A stretch of 64,000 bases of DNA from Hexactinellida sp. DTS-2022. Its lineage: Eukaryota > Porifera > Hexactinellida. Numbering within the stretch: position 1 is the stretch's first letter; every line of letters starts with the position of its first letter. The notes under the pieces were generated by a model. It saw only the letters and a list, made by a program, of their open reading frames with translations, had not been told where the DNA came from and did not search any database. Location of the stretch: positions 8,236,501 to 8,300,500 of the forward strand of contig JAPNXP010000001.1 of assembly GCA_028753945.1 (NCBI GenBank), written 5' to 3'. Below, piece after piece: positions 59,106 through 64,000 of this stretch. A program made the translations under genes and the position numbers.

Positions 59106-60390
59106 ATGCGTCGTATAGATTTGCCGTAGACTATCGAGCATTAATTAATTAATTAATTAATTAAATGACTGCACTAAGAAGGATTCATACCCTCTCCCTG
59201 ACATTAAAGACATTCTGGATAAACTTAGCTGTAGCAAGTTCTACTCTTCTTTGGACGGGGCTAGTGCTTATTGTATCCCAGTAATCGATGGTGACAGAGA
59301 AAAAACAGCCTTTATCACCCCGAGGGGTCAGTTCGAATTTTGTGTCATGCCATTTGGTCTATGCAACGCAAGCAACCTATCAGAGAGCTATCGACTCAGC
59401 TCTTAGGGGAGCTGTACATAGTCTCCCTTATATAGATGACACATTAACATACTCTTCCTCATTTGATGATCATATTACTCATTTGCGTAAAGTCCTGGAA
59501 TGCTACCGAGCAGCGAATATGCAACTCAAGTTAGACAATTGCAAGTTTGCTTACAGTGAAATTGAGTTTCTAGGACATTTAATGACTCCACACGGTTACC
59601 AACCTCTTCCCAGCCTGGTATCTAAGATAAAGGACCAACCTCGCCCGAATAACCTGAAAGAACTTCGGTCGTTTTTAGGTTTAGTTCATTACTACAGAGA
59701 GTTCATCCCTAAGATGTCCGAAATAGCATTACCGTTATTCAGACTGACGAAGAAGGGTGTGAGATGGTGGTGGGATGCAAATTGCGAAGGTAGTTACCAT
59801 ACACTCTGCGAGACACTTGCGAAAGAACCCGTCCTCCTCGCGTTCCCTGTTTTGGAAAAGCATTTTCATTTGGAGGTAGACGCTTCAAGTGAGGCAGTCG
59901 GCGGGATTTTGTCTCAGGAGGATGACTAGGGGCACAGAAGGCCAATCTCTTTCTTCTTATCTACTTTAAGCCCCCCTCAGCAAAAATACAGCGCCGGGGA
60001 AAGAGAGGCATGGACCATAGTAGCTGCGAGTCGTAAATGGCGAAAGTATTTGCTAGCAGCAGTGGAAATCGTAGTTTGGACTGACCACAACCCACTTGTG
60101 CGGATGAGGAAACAGAAGGATTTCCAGAGGCAAGTATGCCCGGTGGATTCTCGAGCTCGAACCCCTTAATTACGTTGTGAAGTACCGGAAGGGTGCTGAA
60201 AACCTCGCAGCCGATCACCTAAGCAGGTGTCCGACAGGTGCAGACAACGTAGTTAACGACGACGTAGAGTACTTCGAAGGGAATGTTTACACTTTGAACT
60301 GGGAATATTTAGATGGCCACGGTAATGAGTTCCCGGATTTAGCAAAGAAGATATTGGAGGCACAGAGGCACGACGAGATGGGAAACATGA
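59106..60390 (+). pseudogene. reverse transcriptase and RNase H, plus-strand element
   Basis: RFAVDYRAL is followed by an expanded (TTAA)n stretch (59141-59165). Then come KKDSYPLPDIKDILDKL, FYSSLDGASAYCIP, FCVMPFGLCNAS, a frameshift, and SLPYIDDTLTYSSSF with the catalytic YIDD. The connection domain reads IEFLGHLMTPHG and SFLGLVHYYREFIPK. RNase H starts at HLEVDASSEAVGGILSQ. A TAG at 59927-59929 and later frame changes break it. TDHNPLVRMRKQKDFQR and KYRKGAENLAADHLSR follow. The similarity stops at QRHDEMG, near 60380. Confidence 0.85.
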
Positions 60391-60690
60391 ATGTGTCCTA
60401 ACTCAATATTGGAATTTGTCCTAACATCTGCCTTTGGAATTTGTCCTAAAACAATATCGGAATTTGTCCTAATGAATAACCAAGCTTGGATTTTGTCCTA
60501 AAAAAACTACCGGAATTTGTCTTAAACGCTTTATAACCAAGCTTGGATTTTGTCCTAAAAAAAACTACCGGAATTTGTCCTAAACGCTTTATAACCAAGC
60601 TTGGATTTTGTCCTAAAAAACTACCGGAATTTGTCCTAAACGCTTTATAACCAAGCTTGGATTTTGTCCTAAAAACTACTGGAATCTGTT
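60391..60690. repeat. tandem repeat with GAATTTGTCCTAA
   Basis: Irregular copies of GGAATTTGTCCTAA come first. Four ~58-bp units starting ATAACCAAGCTTGG at about 60474, 60533, 60591 and 60648 follow. The array begins exactly where the plus-strand retroelement stops. Confidence 0.85.
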
Positions 60691-60852
60691 ATTAATAAAA
60701 ATTTGAAGAGATCAATCAATTTAAGATAAAAAGATAGTAAATAACAGAACAAGCAGTATACGGGAATTATCAGAAATGAGCACTAATTAATTATAGAAAG
60801 ATTGTGATAGATTGAAAGAAAAATAATGGTGAGTAAATATTAAGTTTTCATT

Positions 60853-61122
60853 TTATTGAAATATCTTTAAAGCTCCCTTTATTGTATTCCTACAAATATG
60901 GCAAGTAACCTTCATCTCCCACAGACGATTTGCACATTTTTTGCAAAATCCACTATGAACAAAATCATCGTGTAAAAGTGCAAAATTTTCACTCCTCTGG
61001 AATAGACAAACATGGCAATATTCAAATTCATCCGCATTTTCATCTGAATTATCTGATAAATTTTCAGAAATGTCTGGTATTAGTGGTTGCACTGGCCCGA
61101 GAGTGTAGTTGTTGCAGTCCAA
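60853..61122 (-). CDS. fragment with an MDM2-type C2H2C4 RING finger
   Basis: The minus-strand frame ends in a RING of the order C-x2-C-x11-H-x4-H-x3-C-x2-C-x10-C-x2-C (CHVC, LLHDDFVH, CKKC, CHIC). This is nearly the spacing of MDM2/MDM4, in which two His replace the usual Cys-His pair. The chain ends six residues after CRNTIKG, at LKIFQ, and MDM2 also stops directly after its RING. An acidic stretch (DNSDENADEFE) precedes it. Such RINGs act as ubiquitin ligases, often as dimers. Only the last ~90 codons are visible, with no ATG. A MITE (61112-61616) cuts in just upstream, so this is a terminal exon or a broken copy. A RING of another family with the same ligand order is possible. Confidence 0.6.
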   Translation of the reverse strand: MDCNNYTLGPVQPLIPDISENLSDNSDENADEFEYCHVCLFQRSENFALLHDDFVHSGFCKKCANRLWEMKVTCHICRNTIKGALKIFQ

Positions 61123-61616
61123 GTGCGTTTCAACGCCAAACGCGTTTGGCGTATTTAAGTTCAGCCAAACGCGTTTGGCGTGTTTATATACGCCATTCGC
61201 GTTTCTAACATTATTTCTTTTTATTTGTTCTTATTTAATTATGCTAGTTAGATTATTCACAAACATAGTTATCTAATTAAAATTAAAATATCTGTTCTAC
61301 AATATTACTGATAATTTTAATCTGTGTAAAATAATACCATTGCGACTTATACTAAATATTTAAAACCATGGTGAATTAAAAACAATTCACGTTCAAACTA
61401 AGTAATTGAACTATATGTACCTCGCGTTAGAGGGAAATATAATTCCGAAAAATTCAAAATGATTTGTATTGTTGAACAACATTTGAATTAAATAACAACA
61501 AATAAAAAGAAATAATGTTAGAATCGCGAATGGAGTATATAAACACGCCAAACGCGTTTGGCTGAATTTAAATACGCCAAACGAGTTTGGCGTTGAAACG
61601 CACTTGGACTGCAACA
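61112..61616. mobile_element. MITE with ~140-bp inverted repeats
   Basis: The left arm 61112-61255 and right arm 61490-61616 are near-perfect inverses. They start GTTGCAGTCCAAGTGCG and contain CCAAACGCGTTTGGCG palindromes twice per arm, then ATTATTTCTTTTTATTTGTT. The 230-bp centre is AT-rich. A target duplication is unclear. It abuts the 5' end of the RING fragment. Confidence 0.88.
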
Positions 61617-61619
61617 TAT

Positions 61620-61746
61620 CCAAGTTTAAAGTTTAAGTTTAAGTTTGAGTTTAAGTTTAAGTTTAAGTTTGAGTTTAAGTTTAAGTTTAAGTTTGAGTTT
61701 AAGTTTAAGTTTAAGTTTAAGTTTGAGTTTAAGTTTAAGTTTAAGA
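61620..61746. repeat. (AAGTTT)n hexamer repeat
   Basis: This is a run of AAGTTT/GAGTTT hexamers directly beside the MITE. On the minus strand it gives an Asn-Leu repeat frame, which was rejected as coding. Confidence 0.9.
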
Positions 61747-62696
61747 AGTTTAGTGAATAAGGCCCCAGCTGGTCTTTAGTGCCCAATGTCCAATATTTAT
61801 ATATGTGGGGAGTAATACAATTAACCCAACGGGCATATCATGAAAGATTTAGTTTTTAATAATGTAAACTCTAGCTAGTGAGAGGACACCGAAAAAATAG
61901 ATAACTAACAAGGCAATCATTTCAAATAAGGCTCATTAGTCATTACATAGTCGACACAGTTGTAATTTTGTTTTTTTATATATTTCTTTCTTTTCTATAT
62001 CTCATTCAGACATCTAACACCGAAAGGTAATTATTTATTTTAGGAAATTTAGTAATAAGTTACTAATAACTATCACACAGATCTGAAATATTTTGTTTAC
62101 AATGTTTTCAAATAACAAAGGACGAAGTGTAATTTAGGTTAATAGTTCTGGAAATACATTTGAATAAAACTTAGGCAACCATTGAAATGATGATATTTTA
62201 AAATATTTACGGCGAGTTTCCATTATAAACTAGAATTTATTACTTAATTTTCTTAGATTTATGGCTAGCCTCCCTCCCCTCCCTCCCCTCTCTCCAACTG
62301 CTACCCCCAACAGTTACCAGATGTGACTTATATACTGTCCCAGACGCCGTCCGTATTCCTAAAAAATCTAGAGGTAATAAATATTCAGAGTATACTTTCT
62401 TTTCAGCACATTTTACTGTGTCTACTAAGTTGTGAACCAGTGTTTACTTAACTGCCTTGCTTTGTATCTTCTAGTTCAACATGGACTGAGATTCAGAGGT
62501 AATGTAATTAAATAGACCATCGAAATCATACTTTATTTTTTGCATTTTCCTTTAGATTGGGATGATACTTATTTTTATTTTTATTTTATTATTTATTATT
62601 TATTATTATTTAATCATTAATTAGGCGGGGATGACTTTACTTTAGTTTGAGACATTTTAGTTAACACAGTCCATTTTATCTCATTAGTTAAGGGAC
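61747..62696. other. intergenic, nothing recognised
   Basis: AT-rich sequence with a CCTCCC-rich patch at 62270-62300 and a TTATT-rich tract near 62570-62610. No gene was supported. Confidence 0.4.
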
Positions 62697-62704
62697 AGTA
62701 TAAG

Positions 62705-62996
62705 CAGTAGCGGCGTCAGCCCAAATTCGGGGGGGGGGCTCAAGCCCCCCCGTAATTATAGAGAGCCCCCTCGTAATTTTGGGTAAGCCGACGCGCATTC
62801 TTTTGAATTGGACAAAAAAATTGTAATTTGAGTACGATAGCTTATGTTTTAAAGTTTGTTTGTCTTTCTGGCAATTGTACGTGCATTCTTATACTCGAAT
62901 AATTAAAAGTTAATTTGAAGCGTACGCTTGGCCCCCTCGAAAAAGAGTTTCGGCATTCCCAGCTCCCCCGTTCTTCGATTCCTGGCGCCGCCCCTG
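62705..62996. mobile_element. hAT-type MITE, 292 bp, TSD AGTATAAG
   Basis: The left end is CAGTAGCGGCGTCAGCCC and the right end is the inverse of CAGGGGCGGCGCCAGG. The flanks are perfect AGTATAAG (62697-62704 and 62997-63004). G-run and C-run palindromes follow the left end. Confidence 0.9.
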
Positions 62997-63004
62997 AGTA
63001 TAAG

Positions 63005-64000
63005 TAGTATAGAGGGGGGAAAAGAGATTTTCTAGCTGACGCTGGCCAAATGATAGGATAATTTGTACGGTCGTAACCTGTTTTTCTAACCAATTATTTG
63101 CATAGAAATATAGTAGGAATAATCCTATAGAAAAAAAACAATTCGATTATGGATAGAGTATGAATCAATTGTAGTTATATTTTACATATCTTATAAATGT
63201 TCTTAATTACTTTTTTGATATTTTGGGTAATTATTATTTAAGTTCGTACAGCGAAACCGGTTTTTCTAACACTGGGATTTCCTAACTAACTATTTATTCT
63301 AAATATGCAAGAAATTCAAATTTGGTTATACCCGTATTTTCAATCGGCGATAGTATACTTATATCAAGTAATAAACTGTATTTACTATTTTAGTGCAACT
63401 TTGCAAAATTAATATATTGGATTCTTTGGTTGGGTCACTAATGCTGAAAATTCAAAATTGTATAATTGAGTCGGAAGAGAAATGAGTTGAGAATGCTTGC
63501 TCTAATTTAGCCGAATGTTACAATCTCTGAAATTGGTTTGAAATACTCGGAAGTCAATGGCCAACTAAGATTGAAATGATTTGTGTATTTGATTTTAGTA
63601 TAATCTACTATATCATCATTTAATATTTAGATAAACATAGTTTGCTCTTTTCTGTAATTTAGTAGTATTTCCAAGTATTTAATTTACTAGCTTAGCAATG
63701 TTTGTATTTTTTAATGGGAACCGCATGATTGGGAACCACTGTGGTAAAGTATGCAATTGTTAGGTTTATAATACTATACTTGTCATACAAGTATTTGATT
63801 GTGTTGCTAGCAAAATGTGGCTATTTTAGAGTGTAAATTGTAAATCTTGCAGCATAAAATTTACAATATAATGATAGGAAAATATGAACCGGGCGGTGGA
63901 GCTGAAACAAGATTACTACGAACAGTTACCTAATCTTATTATAAAGTTGAGGTATTGTTTCCTCTGATAACTAGTATGCAGACTGGAATTATATATATGT
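63005..64000. other. AT-rich right edge, one repeat piece
   Basis: No gene was supported. 63835-63950 (TTAGAGTGT, GGGCGGTGGAGCTGAAACA) is related to the reverse complement of 6380-6540. Confidence 0.4.

Larger units (their letters stand above)
57387..60390 (+). mobile_element. Ty3/gypsy LTR retroelement, plus strand, truncated
   Basis: It is a second element of the same lineage in the opposite orientation. It runs from GAATACCAAATTAAG (putative primer-binding site, 57387-57401) through gag, protease, reverse transcriptase and RNase H, and ends before integrase near 60390, where tandem repeats begin. No LTR of its own was identified. It is broken by a MITE, several frameshifts, a (TTAA)n expansion and stops. 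Confidence 0.85.

Noticed and set aside
61568-61786. 72-codon minus-strand frame rich in Asn-Leu
   Set aside because: It is a direct translation of the AAGTTT hexamer repeat.

Overview
The window looks like AT-rich nuclear DNA from an early-branching animal. A demosponge is my best guess; a cnidarian is possible. The signs are short AT-rich introns, THAP and FLYWCH transposase genes, a repeated uncharacterised protein family that I associate with cnidarian and sponge genomes, NLR-like leucine-rich repeats, and a very dense load of small DNA transposons. The species call is inference. No tRNA, rRNA or CRISPR locus was seen.

Layout. 0.36-0.83 kb (minus): a small PH-domain gene. 2.2-3.2 kb: non-autonomous DNA elements. 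4.3-6.0 kb: a THAP / P-element-type transposase with one 68-bp intron. 7.3-9.1 kb: a leucine-rich-repeat exon split by a 661-bp hAT-type MITE. 9.2-11.0 kb: a large foldback element with pogo-like ends. 11.8-12.25 kb: another 8-bp-TSD MITE. 12.3-16.4 kb: a repeat complex carrying clustered GCGAAGC mini-hairpins. 17.5-18.35 kb (minus): a FLYWCH/MULE transposase relic.

19.05-46.22 kb is the dominant feature. It is a non-coding array of about 0.85-1.65 kb units, each ending in a ~115-nt hairpin with a ~48-bp stem (23 copies). A second, ~60-bp palindromic unit (31 copies) sits next to a subset of the hairpins and fills the right end. Several kilobase-sized blocks inside the array are duplicated in direct orientation.

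46.7-50.45 kb (plus): the 3' part of a spliced single-pass membrane protein gene, three exons with matching phases and with MITEs in its introns. 50.8-52.8 kb: a relic of the repeated protein family, interrupted by two nested hAT-type MITEs. 52.8-60.4 kb: two decayed Ty3/gypsy LTR retroelements placed head to head (minus, then plus), joined at what looks like a self-priming primer-binding site. 60.85-61.12 kb (minus): a fragment with an MDM2-type C2H2C4 RING finger. 61.1-64 kb: further MITEs and unique DNA.

The genes do not form a pathway. The window is mainly a record of transposon insertion into genes and of local amplification of palindromic DNA. The undescribed candidates most worth following are the 27-kb hairpin array, the GCGAAGC mini-hairpin modules, and the self-primed head-to-head retroelement pair.
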